From Bacillota bacterium (GTDB lineage Bacteria; Bacillota; Clostridia; Peptostreptococcales; Anaerovoracaceae): DNA of 64,000 nt. How positions within the stretch are numbered: the first letter of the stretch is position 1; each line of letters opens with the position of its first letter. Positions 1-7,609 of the stretch are shown here, piece by piece. The stretch is from positions 1 through 64,000 of the forward strand of contig JAEZLP010000008.1 of NCBI GenBank assembly GCA_023415235.1, given 5' to 3'. A program made the translations under genes and the position numbers. The notes under the pieces were generated by a model. It was not told the origin of the DNA and ran no database searches. It was given only the letters and a program-made list of their open reading frames with translations.

Positions 1-121
1 TTTGCCTCGGGCTTCCTTCAGATTCCGCCTCACGGTGGACACCCTTGCCTCTGGCTATACACTTCCCGCTACTGGCGTGTTCGGGACTTTCACCCGTTAG
101 ACTGCGCCCATGCTGGGCGCA
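1..121 (+). repeat. possible end of a noncoding repeat element, cut by the window edge
   Basis: This stretch carries no convincing reading frame. It is GC-rich and ends in a perfect 8-bp hairpin (TGCGCCCA/TGGGCGCA, 103-121), followed closely by a rho-independent terminator. The sequence reminds me of a family of noncoding segments repeated in clostridial genomes, but that is memory and not something the window proves. It may be the tail of a larger structured RNA or mobile element lying to the left. Confidence 0.3.
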
Positions 122-130
122 CATAGATAC

Positions 131-166
131 AGGGCAGAAGAATCCTCTTCTGCCCTGGTTTTTTCT
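131..166 (+). terminator. rho-independent terminator
   Basis: The stem AGGGCAGAAG/CTTCTGCCCT has a 6-nt loop and is followed on the plus strand by GGTTTTTTC. The U-run lies only on the plus side, so it ends whatever is transcribed rightward from the window edge. It also faces the convergent padR gene, whose stop codon overlaps the tail. Confidence 0.75.
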
Positions 167-494
167 ATTTTTCTGTCAGCCTGTCGTCGATCAATTTTCT
201 CACGCTCTTGGTCATAGTCTCCCATTCCTGTTTCACCTGGCCGCAGTATTCCCTGCCCAGGGGTGTGATCCTGTAATATTTTCTCGCCGGTCCCCCGGAG
301 GGAATATCCTTCATGTAGGTTTCGGTGTAGCCTTCTCCTTTGATTCGCCGAAGGATTGTATAAATCGACCCGTCATAAACGTCAGGAAATACATCCTGGA
401 TAATCTTCATGATTTCATAGCCATACATATCACGTCTGGACAGCTGGATCAGGATGCACATCTCCAGAACTCCTTTTTTCAGCTGTGTATCCAT
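165..494 (-). CDS. PadR family transcriptional regulator
   Basis: A 109-residue protein with the PadR winged-helix fold. The N-terminal helix region (LEMCILIQLSRRDMYGYEI) is followed by the recognition-helix segment around GSIYTILRRIKGEGY, and the C-terminal helix is short, as in subfamily-2 PadR proteins. The start is the ATG preceded by GAGGAGG at 6-nt spacing; an upstream in-frame start has no ribosome site. It lies 11 bp downstream of a membrane protein with an N-terminal HAAS/DUF1700-type region. PadR/DUF1700 pairs are common in Firmicutes, where PadR represses its own operon. Two inverted repeats in the upstream promoter fit that role. Ligand unknown. Confidence 0.9.
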   Translation of the reverse strand: MDTQLKKGVLEMCILIQLSRRDMYGYEIMKIIQDVFPDVYDGSIYTILRRIKGEGYTETYMKDIPSGGPARKYYRITPLGREYCGQVKQEWETMTKSVRKLIDDRLTEK

Positions 495-505
495 GGAAAC
501 CTCCT

Positions 506-1378
506 CTATCTTGCGGTTCTGTCCCATTCAACCACACGAGTCTGGGCAACCAGATCATGCACCGTTTTATGGTCGTCCGTCATGCAGCCCCAGATAAATG
601 ATCCCAGATTCAGAAGTCCGGAAAGCAGCGAGTTTGCAATACACTTGATAACCAATTCCCTCAGCAGGGCGTCAAGGAAACCTATCCTGCTTCCATTGAT
701 TTTAACCACCCTCATCTTCAGGATATATTTCCCCGGCGTATAGCCATTGGTAGCCCAAAGGATGATTGTGGTGAACAGATTGAACGCACCGAACAGAGTC
801 ATAAGCAGGATTATATTTGCCGTGCGGAATCCAAACATTGGACCGGCTGCTTTGGCTATTTCCATGCCCGGTGGCAGCGCTCCCGAAGTGACATAATGAA
901 TATCGGACGTATAATTGATCAGTCCCAGGACGGGTATAAAAAGCGCTACAAGCACGCCTATTCCCACCACGCCCAGAAGGATGCTGTCTATCACATAGGC
1001 GCCAAGTCTGCGGGACATAGGAGCCAGTGTTTCGATTTGCACATTCCGATCCGGTTCGATAACCTTGTCAAAGATCCTGCTTGTCTTTTCATTGATATTC
1101 TTCTGAAAGTCCGTATACTCTCTGCCATCGGAGGCGGAACCCGACTTTTTTTCTTCCGACCGGGCTCGTCCCGCAGCATCGATTCCGTCCTCCAGAATCG
1201 TGCGGGCTACCTTGGCGGGAGAACCGATTTCTCCGGCGATTTCGTCCTCGCTTTTCCCTTCCGCAACGCCGTTGTGAAAGATGTCGCCGTAATCGGTGAG
1301 GATTTCTACGATATCGGATTCCGGCAATTTCCCTGCCAGCGCATTTTCAAGCTCATTCAAAAATTCCTTTTTATTCAT
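506..1378 (-). CDS. HAAS/DUF1700-type N-terminus fused to RDD membrane protein
   Basis: A 290-residue protein. Residues 1-75 resemble the helical HAAS/DUF1700 domain found beside PadR regulators (MNKKEFLNELENALAGKL start). A polar linker follows, then an RDD membrane domain from about residue 120 with several hydrophobic segments and the typical RRLGAYVIDSILLG and GYTPGKYILKMRVV motifs. The ATG is chosen because GGAGG lies 5 nt upstream. It is the first gene of a two-gene operon with padR. A role as a membrane partner of the PadR switch is inferred from the family pairing; the function of the RDD part is unknown. Confidence 0.8.
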   Translation of the reverse strand: MNKKEFLNELENALAGKLPESDIVEILTDYGDIFHNGVAEGKSEDEIAGEIGSPAKVARTILEDGIDAAGRARSEEKKSGSASDGREYTDFQKNINEKTSRIFDKVIEPDRNVQIETLAPMSRRLGAYVIDSILLGVVGIGVLVALFIPVLGLINYTSDIHYVTSGALPPGMEIAKAAGPMFGFRTANIILLMTLFGAFNLFTTIILWATNGYTPGKYILKMRVVKINGSRIGFLDALLRELVIKCIANSLLSGLLNLGSFIWGCMTDDHKTVHDLVAQTRVVEWDRTAR

Positions 1379-1401
1379 AACAACCTCCATATTTATCTCC
1401 A

Positions 1402-1421
1402 ACTATTGTTTTACGAATAGT
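1402..1421 (-). promoter_or_regulatory. candidate PadR operator 1
   Basis: Inverted repeat ACTATT-N8-AATAGT lying just downstream of the predicted transcription start of the RDD-padR operon. The arms match those of the second repeat at 1443-1465, which suggests a single binding protein, most simply the PadR product encoded in the operon. Confidence 0.5.
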
Positions 1422-1432
1422 AGTTTTCTTCA

Positions 1433-1461
1433 AGCATACCATACTATTGTTCACTGAGCAA
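1433..1461 (-). promoter_or_regulatory. sigma-A promoter of RDD-padR operon
   Basis: TTGCTC, a 17-bp spacer, then TATGCT, placed about 50 bp upstream of the RDD gene start. The -35 box and part of the spacer lie inside the second inverted repeat. Confidence 0.5.
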
Positions 1462-1465
1462 TAGT
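1443..1465 (-). promoter_or_regulatory. candidate PadR operator 2
   Basis: Inverted repeat ACTATTG-N9-CAATAGT covering the -35 box of the operon promoter. It has the same arm sequence as 1402-1421. A repressor bound here would block RNA polymerase. Confidence 0.5.
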
Positions 1466-1478
1466 CAGTTAAAATTTA

Positions 1479-2207
1479 TCAGGGAAGGCAAACCGGCACC
1501 TTGCTGCAAAGCTTCATGGAATCGGCCGTTATATCGCAGTCGTACGCCAGGATGACCACCCCCCTGTCCCTGACACTTTGAAGCGCTTCTCCAAAAGCGG
1601 GATGAGTTTCATCGTTGGGTTCAAACCGCAGCACATCCTTCATCTGAATGACAAAAATGAGATAGGCTAGATATCCCTGCTCCGCCGCGCAGCCAAGCTC
1701 GTAAACATGTTTGACTCCCCGTTCCGTTGGAGCGTCGGGGAACCGCACTATTCCACCAGTCTCAAGGGTAACGCCTTTTACTTCAAGATACGCCTTGTTT
1801 CCAGCGCAATCCTCCACATAAAAATCAAACCTGGACGCTCCGAAAGTCGATTCAGGTTTCACCAAAATCAGCGGGTATACCAATCCGGGCAGGTTGATCG
1901 TTCCGCCGGTCAGCGCTTCTCCCACTACCCGGTTGGGAGCCTGGGAATCCATGTTTACAATACGGGAACCGGATTCCAGTCCCTGGTCCTTCTTTTCAAC
2001 AGCCACAAGAGAATATTCGGTTTTTCTAACGTTGTCCTTACCGGTATGATCCTCTAAAAACACGGTAACGCCTTCTTGCAGAAGCTCCTTACACCTTCCC
2101 GTATTCTTCACATGGACCTTCCGTATCTCCCCATCGAGCAGCACATGGGCCACAAAACGATTCGGTCTCTCCAGGAAGACCGCTTCTCTTATTCTTTCAT
2201 AGTTCAT
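1479..2207 (-). CDS. sfsA: SfsA family protein (sugar fermentation stimulation homologue)
   Basis: A 242-residue protein of normal SfsA length. The N-terminal OB-like part (ERPNRFVAHVLLDG, HVKNTGRCKELL) precedes a nuclease-like fold with FDFYVED, YLEVKGVTL and FPDAPTERGVKHV, which carry the conserved acidic/Lys residues of the family. The proteins resemble restriction-type nucleases and are thought to bind or cut nucleic acid; the sugar-fermentation link comes from E. coli and its mechanism is unclear. The start is the ATG about 10 nt after TGGAG. It lies 16 bp downstream of a hypothetical gene, so the two are probably cotranscribed. Confidence 0.9.
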   Translation of the reverse strand: MNYERIREAVFLERPNRFVAHVLLDGEIRKVHVKNTGRCKELLQEGVTVFLEDHTGKDNVRKTEYSLVAVEKKDQGLESGSRIVNMDSQAPNRVVGEALTGGTINLPGLVYPLILVKPESTFGASRFDFYVEDCAGNKAYLEVKGVTLETGGIVRFPDAPTERGVKHVYELGCAAEQGYLAYLIFVIQMKDVLRFEPNDETHPAFGEALQSVRDRGVVILAYDCDITADSMKLCSKVPVCLP

Positions 2208-2223
2208 TAGTGTTTCTCCAGGA

Positions 2224-2796
2224 TTAAATGTCAAATTGCCGGATCATTCCGGCCGCCATGGTGTCAGCCATGGACAAAGCCTGTTCCAAGGCCATATCAA
2301 AAATAATGCTGTCCTTCATATATTCTTCCTGCAGCCTGGCTGTCGCCATATCCGCAACCATCCTGATATGATCGTGCAGGAGTTTCATCCAGTCCTCCGC
2401 GGACCAGGCCGGATTGATGCCGGCAAGGAAGGCGGCGATCCGATCCGCATTCCCGTACCACAATCTGGAGTATTGCTCCATCGCCTTGGTATTTCCCTGT
2501 TTCCCATAGTCCAGAACAGCGGCGGCAATTTTCAGGTGCTCCTCCAGCAGACTCCGTAAGGTATCAGCCTTTTGTCTGCCATAAAAAACCTCCAGCACAT
2601 TGGCAAAATCCATCGGATTTCGTAGCAGCCGTTTTTGCACAATATCCAGATCCGGAAGTCCTGAGAGGGCGCTGACAATATACTGTCTTGTCCATATCAT
2701 ATGCTCCATCCACAGCCTTCTGAGTTCGTTCATCAGATTCATCTGGCCGTAATTCGCCGCATGGTACTTCCAGTTGCTTCCCATCATACTAAACAT
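2224..2796 (-). CDS. uncharacterised all-helical protein
   Basis: A 190-residue soluble protein with no signal peptide or membrane segment, predicted to be nearly all helix and rich in Trp, His and Met. A pattern of the type W-x-x-H/W...LL..H occurs in both halves (near residues 30-80 and 110-150), hinting at an internal duplication or a four-helix bundle. I recall similar proteins carried under misleading names in clostridial annotations, and I assign no function. Start: ATG 9 nt after GGGGAG; a closer upstream ATG abuts the ribosome site. It is upstream of sfsA on the same transcript. Confidence 0.65.
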   Translation of the reverse strand: MFSMMGSNWKYHAANYGQMNLMNELRRLWMEHMIWTRQYIVSALSGLPDLDIVQKRLLRNPMDFANVLEVFYGRQKADTLRSLLEEHLKIAAAVLDYGKQGNTKAMEQYSRLWYGNADRIAAFLAGINPAWSAEDWMKLLHDHIRMVADMATARLQEEYMKDSIIFDMALEQALSMADTMAAGMIRQFDI

Positions 2797-3036
2797 AATA
2801 CACATCTCCCCATTTTAGATTCTATAACAAGATATGCATTATGGTTTTGGTTCAGACTTGCCACCCTGAAATTCACAGTGGCGTATCGGTAAATACGTTT
2901 CCCTCCCAAACCTGCTATTTTATTATTGTTAGCCAAAACATCTTTATTTTATTGTCAGTCCATTATATCACAGAATACCCTCGCGTCCAGTTTTGCCTGA
3001 TCATAAAAAGAGATATCGCTTTCAGTTTCCTGCATA
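2797..3036 (-). other. leader region of the 2224-2796 gene
   Basis: AT-rich noncoding stretch. On the minus strand it holds an extended -10 candidate (TGATATAAT, near 2961-2970) and, further down, a stem GCCAC/GTGGC with a 13-nt loop (about 2868-2889). I tried to match the leader to known riboswitch cores and found no convincing fit. Confidence 0.35.
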
Positions 3037-3072
3037 ATAAAAAAACCATTGACTTCTCTCGAAGGCAATGGT
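3037..3072 (-). terminator. rho-independent terminator of a short minus transcript
   Basis: The stem ACCATTG/CAATGGT contains an inner stem CTTC/GAAG and is followed on the minus strand by a run of seven T. It lies between a strong promoter (3126-3154) and the gene at 2796, so it either ends a small RNA or attenuates that gene. Confidence 0.7.
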
Positions 3073-3119
3073 ATAGTTAATTATTATTGCATTTTTCATA
3101 ATTTGACTTATATTTTCTC
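3037..3119 (-). ncRNA. candidate ~80-nt small RNA or attenuator leader
   Basis: The segment is bounded by a near-consensus promoter and a strong intrinsic terminator, with no reading frame between them. The first about 45 nt are AT-rich and unstructured. No known RNA family was recognised. It may be a free small RNA or a regulated leader of the downstream gene. Confidence 0.4.
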
Positions 3120-3125
3120 TATTTT

Positions 3126-3154
3126 ACTATATCACAATTTATTTATTTTGTCAA
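3126..3154 (-). promoter_or_regulatory. strong sigma-A promoter, minus strand
   Basis: TTGACA, 17-bp spacer, TATAGT: one of the best promoters in the window. No coding sequence follows before the terminator at 3037-3072. Confidence 0.7.
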
Positions 3155-3255
3155 CGGCTTTTTTTCAACAAATTTTTTACGGCCTCCTTTTTCGGTTATC
3201 CGAGGAGGTCTACCCAGATAGAGAATCGTACAAGGAAAAGAAAGGATGATGAAAT

Positions 3256-3876
3256 TTGAAGGAAATATTCAGCCTGATTTCCGGCGAGTCAGCGCAGCAG
3301 CTCGCTGTTGCGGAAATTATCAGCTGCAATCGCGCCACCTCTCGCTACGGACTGGTGCTAAAGGAATCGGAGGCCATAGAGCTTGCCGAAACGCGCAGCG
3401 AAGCTTTAAAAGGCTTGGGACGGATCGAATTTGCGGGAGGGACCATCAATAAGCTGATCATGGCATTCTGTGATTCTCCCTATCTGGACCCGTCCAATTA
3501 TGCGGAAACCTTGAATGAGCTGTTGGAGATATTTTATCATTTTAAGAATGAAACGCTGGATGAAATCGACGACGATGAATTGATTTCGCAGATGAAAAAA
3601 TCCTTTGACCAAACCTGCAGAGGTTCCGTCGATCTGCTAAAGACAAGAGACCTTTTCAATCTGTCGAGAAGGGTCCGGTTCGGCATCGGAATGCCGGACG
3701 GTTTGACCGAGCATCAGGAAGACCTTGCTGAAGATTTGGAAGGAATCTTTGAAGAAAATACCGGTGGAGAGATCTCAGAGGAGGAACGGATCATCAATGA
3801 GGATTTTGATGACTATCTGGCCAATCCAATTGACTCTTATATGGATTTGTACCGGTATTACCGCAGGAAATATTAA
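3256..3876 (+). CDS. DUF6323-like protein
   Basis: A 206-residue acidic soluble protein. It opens with KEIFSLISG and the stretch SRYGLVLKESEAIELAETR, which I associate with the DUF6323 family, and ends in an acidic region with paired Glu/Asp and a Tyr-rich tail (DLYRYYRRKY). It starts at TTG, with AAAGGATG about 10 nt upstream; no better in-frame ATG exists near the N-terminus. It is 16 bp upstream of a DUF6179-like gene, and these two families tend to travel together in Firmicutes. No function is known to me. Confidence 0.7.
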   Translation: MKEIFSLISGESAQQLAVAEIISCNRATSRYGLVLKESEAIELAETRSEALKGLGRIEFAGGTINKLIMAFCDSPYLDPSNYAETLNELLEIFYHFKNETLDEIDDDELISQMKKSFDQTCRGSVDLLKTRDLFNLSRRVRFGIGMPDGLTEHQEDLAEDLEGIFEENTGGEISEEERIINEDFDDYLANPIDSYMDLYRYYRRKY

Positions 3877-3892
3877 TGGAAAGGAGAACAGA

Positions 3893-5260
3893 ATGAATCA
3901 AATCAGGACACAGAATTTTCATGAAATCGATTCTCTGGATGCGGTCAGCTTTTTCTATGCTCTCATCCGAGAGGGCAGCAGACTGTCTCTGCTGAATCAG
4001 GATCATATGGAAACGCTGCAGCTTCAGTTGATGCAGCTGCTGACCGAACAGTTCAATCGTTGGACAGGCGGCTCAAGCAGTTCGGTCTCCGTTGAAACGG
4101 GGGAACGGATCCAGCAGTCGGTCCTATATACGATAGGCTATTATCTGAAAGGTCTGATCGATCCGGAGCTGGCATTGGAAGAACTGAAAAGCAGTTCCCT
4201 GGAGGCTTTGTTTCTGAAGGGGAAACAGCGCATCGAAAGGGAAAAGAAGACCGCGGAATCCTTGATGTTCCAAATACAGGGAGAGGGCCTCATGACTGAT
4301 CTCATCGCCTATCACTGCACCCTGAGCGAAGGACTCCCGATGTTTTTCAGATCCTATGACGTGGACTTCGGCGCCCATGAGACTCCCGCATCCATCGATT
4401 ACCCGCTGGCCATCGACCGGATGGAACTGACCGGAATCGATTACATTGCAGAATACCTTCGAAAGCTGCAGCTGGAAAATCATTTCTGCGGTTATTTTTC
4501 CAACGAAGAGATCCATGATCTGCTCCGGGGTTATGACCGGCAGTACAAGGAGCTTCTCATCAATGTCTTTACTCTGGTTTTCTTCAATGCCGTGGGGGCC
4601 GTCCTCCTGGGAAGAAGTACTGCGGGTCTTTCCGTTTCAGAATTCGACAGGGAATATCTTCAGTCCGTTCTTTCCCCTCTTTCCACGGAAGAAATGGAAA
4701 CGATGATGGACCAGGCTGTTGACCGCCTCTGCTGCATGCTGTCCTTGTCAGACGAAGGGCTTGTTCGTTATATGAAAGCAACTGCGTCAAATCTGAAATC
4801 CCGGCTCAGAAGCGCTTTGGAATCAGGCGGCCTGAGAAACCTGTTTCTTTCACTGGCGTCGCCGGTTTCGACCCCATCCCTGGAATTTGAGGATAAGGCG
4901 AAGCTTGACGATGACAGCTTCCGCAGACTTTCCGACAGGATCAGAGAATGCAGGTATGGATCGGACAAGATCGCACTCCTGAGAGAAGCCAGTCTGGGTA
5001 TTTCCGATCTGGTGGATCTGCTGGAAGGCGACTGTTTCTTCGGCGAGGAGTACCAGGAGGTCTTCCGTTCCCTGGAGGAACTGAAGCTTGCCATGCTCGT
5101 CGGGAAGCTGCCACTGGACCCTGCAGAAGGTCATATTCTCGAAGAGGAAGCTGTCCGGGAATGGCAAGCCGCTTTGCTTCAATATCTGAACCAGATGAGT
5201 CCCCAGCGCAGATCCGCGCTGCTTTCCGCAGCCGCGGCAGTCGGGATGAGGGCGGAATGA
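3893..5260 (+). CDS. DUF6179-like protein
   Basis: A 455-residue, mainly helical, acidic soluble protein. The N-terminal motif SVLYTIGYYLKGLID and the central EYLRKLQLENHFCGYFSNEEIHD region fit what I recall of DUF6179. There is no signal peptide, membrane span or obvious catalytic motif. Start: ATG with AAGGAG 6 nt upstream, immediately after the DUF6323-like gene. The reading frame is open for 56 more codons upstream, but these overlap the previous gene and are a shadow. The two proteins probably form a complex or pathway pair; role unknown. Confidence 0.7.
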   Translation: MNQIRTQNFHEIDSLDAVSFFYALIREGSRLSLLNQDHMETLQLQLMQLLTEQFNRWTGGSSSSVSVETGERIQQSVLYTIGYYLKGLIDPELALEELKSSSLEALFLKGKQRIEREKKTAESLMFQIQGEGLMTDLIAYHCTLSEGLPMFFRSYDVDFGAHETPASIDYPLAIDRMELTGIDYIAEYLRKLQLENHFCGYFSNEEIHDLLRGYDRQYKELLINVFTLVFFNAVGAVLLGRSTAGLSVSEFDREYLQSVLSPLSTEEMETMMDQAVDRLCCMLSLSDEGLVRYMKATASNLKSRLRSALESGGLRNLFLSLASPVSTPSLEFEDKAKLDDDSFRRLSDRIRECRYGSDKIALLREASLGISDLVDLLEGDCFFGEEYQEVFRSLEELKLAMLVGKLPLDPAEGHILEEEAVREWQAALLQYLNQMSPQRRSALLSAAAAVGMRAE

Positions 5261-5294
5261 TGCACTGAATTTTAATTTTGTCCTGCGCCTGGAA

Positions 5295-6170
5295 TCAGAC
5301 ATTACCCAGATATACGTATTTTAAGTGCTTTTCTGCGGCATGTTTCAGCTCCGACAATGTCTTCACCGGAGTAGGCGGCCTGTCTTTCATCTCATAATTC
5401 GGGAAATACCGGGAAAGATGAAGGGGGATTTCGGGGGATATGGATGCCAGCCACCGAGTCATTTCATCCATCTCCTCCACGGAGTCATTCCAGCCCGGTA
5501 TGACCAGCGTCGTAACCTCCACATGGCAGTGGGAAGCCGAACGCTCAATGGTTTCCTTGACTTCCTCAAGTCCACCTTTCACCAGTTCCTTGTAAAATTT
5601 CTCGTTGTAAGCCTTCAGGTCGATGTTCATCGCGTCGATATAGGGCAGCAGCAGCCGAAGCGGCTCCTCGCTGATGTAGCCGTTGGTGACCAGCACGTTG
5701 AGAAGCCCCTTCTCCTTTGCCTTTTGTGACGTCTCGTAGACAAATTCGTACCATATGGAGGGTTCGTTGTAGGTGTAGGCGATACCGATGTTTCCTTGCT
5801 TTACCAGGGAAACCGCCTTTGTCACGATCTCGTCGCTGTTTCCGTGGTAGGTATGAATCTCCTCCGGCTTCACCTGGGCGATACTATGGTTCTGACAGAA
5901 GGGGCATTTCAGATTGCAGCCCACCGAACCGACAGATAGAATGAAGGAGCCCGGATGAAACCGGCTGAGGGGCTTCTTTTCAATGGGATCCACTGCCACG
6001 GAGGAAATTTCTCCGTAGTTTAACGAATAGAGCGTTCCGTCCATATTTTTCCGGACGCCGCAAAGTCCCCTTCCCTTGGAGGGGATACGGCAATTGTGGG
6101 GGCAAAGATAGCAATGAACCTTTCTCCCGTCCAGCTTTTCATAAAACATTGCTTCCTTTTTCTCAGACAT
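5295..6170 (-). CDS. amrS: AmmeMemoRadiSam system radical SAM enzyme
   Basis: A 291-residue radical SAM protein. An N-terminal Cys-rich segment (CYLCPHNCRIP...GLCGVR) precedes the radical SAM motif CNLKCPFC near residue 80 (CxxxCxxC). Conserved NEPSIWYEF, VTNGY and NIDLKAY strands follow. The layout fits the AmmeMemoRadiSam radical SAM family and resembles pyruvate formate-lyase activase-like enzymes. Start: ATG 6 nt after GAGG; longer upstream codons overlap the preceding intergenic gap without need. It lies 32 bp downstream of the fused Memo-AMMECR1 gene, its expected partner. The substrate is not known from sequence. Confidence 0.9.
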   Translation of the reverse strand: MSEKKEAMFYEKLDGRKVHCYLCPHNCRIPSKGRGLCGVRKNMDGTLYSLNYGEISSVAVDPIEKKPLSRFHPGSFILSVGSVGCNLKCPFCQNHSIAQVKPEEIHTYHGNSDEIVTKAVSLVKQGNIGIAYTYNEPSIWYEFVYETSQKAKEKGLLNVLVTNGYISEEPLRLLLPYIDAMNIDLKAYNEKFYKELVKGGLEEVKETIERSASHCHVEVTTLVIPGWNDSVEEMDEMTRWLASISPEIPLHLSRYFPNYEMKDRPPTPVKTLSELKHAAEKHLKYVYLGNV

Positions 6171-6202
6171 GATCATCCTCTTTTCTTCCCGCCTCATGGA
6201 AC

Positions 6203-7537
6203 TTAATGATAACGGATCACTTCGAACCGCTCCATTTCATAGGATTCCGAGCTTCTTATTCCCGCCTTCTGGAGTGCGATTTCCACCTGCTGCTCCGGCG
6301 TATCCACCCCTTCAAGATCGGGAAGCAGAAGGCCTCTGCGAAAACCTGATGTGACGATGACTCCATACCGCTTCACGTCAAGCTGGTCTATGGAATCGAT
6401 CCTTTCAGGTGGGCCCAGCACATCCACGGAATACACCAGGTCCTTCAGCTCGCTCGCCCTCACTGCAGGGAATCTGGGGTCCTGGGTCCCTGCGCTGATG
6501 GCGTTATAGATGATTTCTTCCGCAAGATTCACTCTTACCGGACCGATGGTTCCGATACAGCCCCGGAGCATGCCGTCCTTTTTCAGCGACACGAAAACAC
6601 CTGCCCGCTTCGTTCTGAACTCCGGAGGAATCCATTGGGGCACATCGATTTTCTTGCCGTCTCTGACGTAGGTCTCCAGTGTCTCCCGAGCCAGCCTGAC
6701 ATAATCGGTCTCCTCCCTTGTGCCGATTCGCGCGATGAGATAACCGACTCCGAAGGGCCCCTCATAGGAGTATATTTCCGGCTCCGGCTTTCTGCCGTGA
6801 AGAGCTCCGAACATCATCACAATGGAGCGGGTTCCGCATTCCCCGGCCTTTTCCAGCAAGGTGAGGTCCGTTTCCAGCAGGCCCCTGACATCCGCTTTTC
6901 GAACCTTCTCCACAAGGGCTTCATCATACTCCCGGCCCTTTGGGCTGTATCCTGCGGGAGCATCGCTGGTCAGTCGATGAGACAGATCTCCGCTGGCGAT
7001 ATAAACCACCCTTTCGTCGGATTCCTCTACGGCTTCTCTTATGCATTGTCCGAATTCATAGAGCTTATCAAACGGCAGGAAGGGCGTTGAAATACAGACA
7101 AGCCGGAAATCCGGCAGCTCCGTGTCAATAAAGCAAAGCGGCACCAACGTACCGTGATCGAGCCGGTCGCTGATGCCGTAATGTCTCTTCTGAAGCTCAC
7201 TGAGGCCTCCCGCATCAATACCGGCTGCCGCGGCCTTTTCCGATATGGAGGAAACCAGTTCAAGGTTGTTTCGAAAGGATAGTTTGATTTCCGGGCTTCC
7301 AAAGGCCGCAAAATCACCCGCCAGTGTCTCAGAGTCCTCGATATAAATAAAATCTCTGAAACACGGAGCATGGGGTGAGGAGAGGATGATCGTTCCGGGC
7401 CTATCCTTTCCGATTTCAAGGGCAGCCCGCTTGACCGCTTTCACCGTGTTCTCTGCCTGCCGTTCTCTTCCTCTTCCGATTCCCGGCACAATGATGGGCG
7501 GATGAGGCAGAATGTAGGTGCTGATTATTTTCCCCAT
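6203..7537 (-). CDS. fused Memo (AmrB) and AMMECR1 (AmrA) protein
   Basis: A 444-residue two-domain protein. Residues 1 to about 265 are a Memo/LigB-type class III dioxygenase-like domain (LPHPPIIVPGIG start, SSPHAP, ASGDLSHRL), with histidines suited to bind metal. Residues about 275-444 are an AMMECR1 domain (GVFVSLKKDGMLRGCIG, DPRFPAVRASEL, GRRGLLLPDLEGV-like). Both partners of the AmmeMemoRadiSam trio are therefore one polypeptide, with the radical SAM enzyme next door. Start: ATG 9 nt after AAGGAG. The gene sits 72 bp after cobT with no clear terminator between, so read-through from the cobalamin operon is possible. Confidence 0.9.
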   Translation of the reverse strand: MGKIISTYILPHPPIIVPGIGRGRERQAENTVKAVKRAALEIGKDRPGTIILSSPHAPCFRDFIYIEDSETLAGDFAAFGSPEIKLSFRNNLELVSSISEKAAAAGIDAGGLSELQKRHYGISDRLDHGTLVPLCFIDTELPDFRLVCISTPFLPFDKLYEFGQCIREAVEESDERVVYIASGDLSHRLTSDAPAGYSPKGREYDEALVEKVRKADVRGLLETDLTLLEKAGECGTRSIVMMFGALHGRKPEPEIYSYEGPFGVGYLIARIGTREETDYVRLARETLETYVRDGKKIDVPQWIPPEFRTKRAGVFVSLKKDGMLRGCIGTIGPVRVNLAEEIIYNAISAGTQDPRFPAVRASELKDLVYSVDVLGPPERIDSIDQLDVKRYGVIVTSGFRRGLLLPDLEGVDTPEQQVEIALQKAGIRSSESYEMERFEVIRYH

Positions 7538-7609
7538 AATAAGATTCTCCTTTCTGTTCCGGATATTCCGCACCGAGTTATTTAAAGATCCAGACGTATC
7601 TTTTCCCTG

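Noticed and set aside
2868..2960. Riboswitch in the leader of the 2224-2796 gene
   Set aside because: I compared it with cyclic-di-GMP, ykkC/guanidine, fluoride, THF and ZTP cores and found no ordered match.
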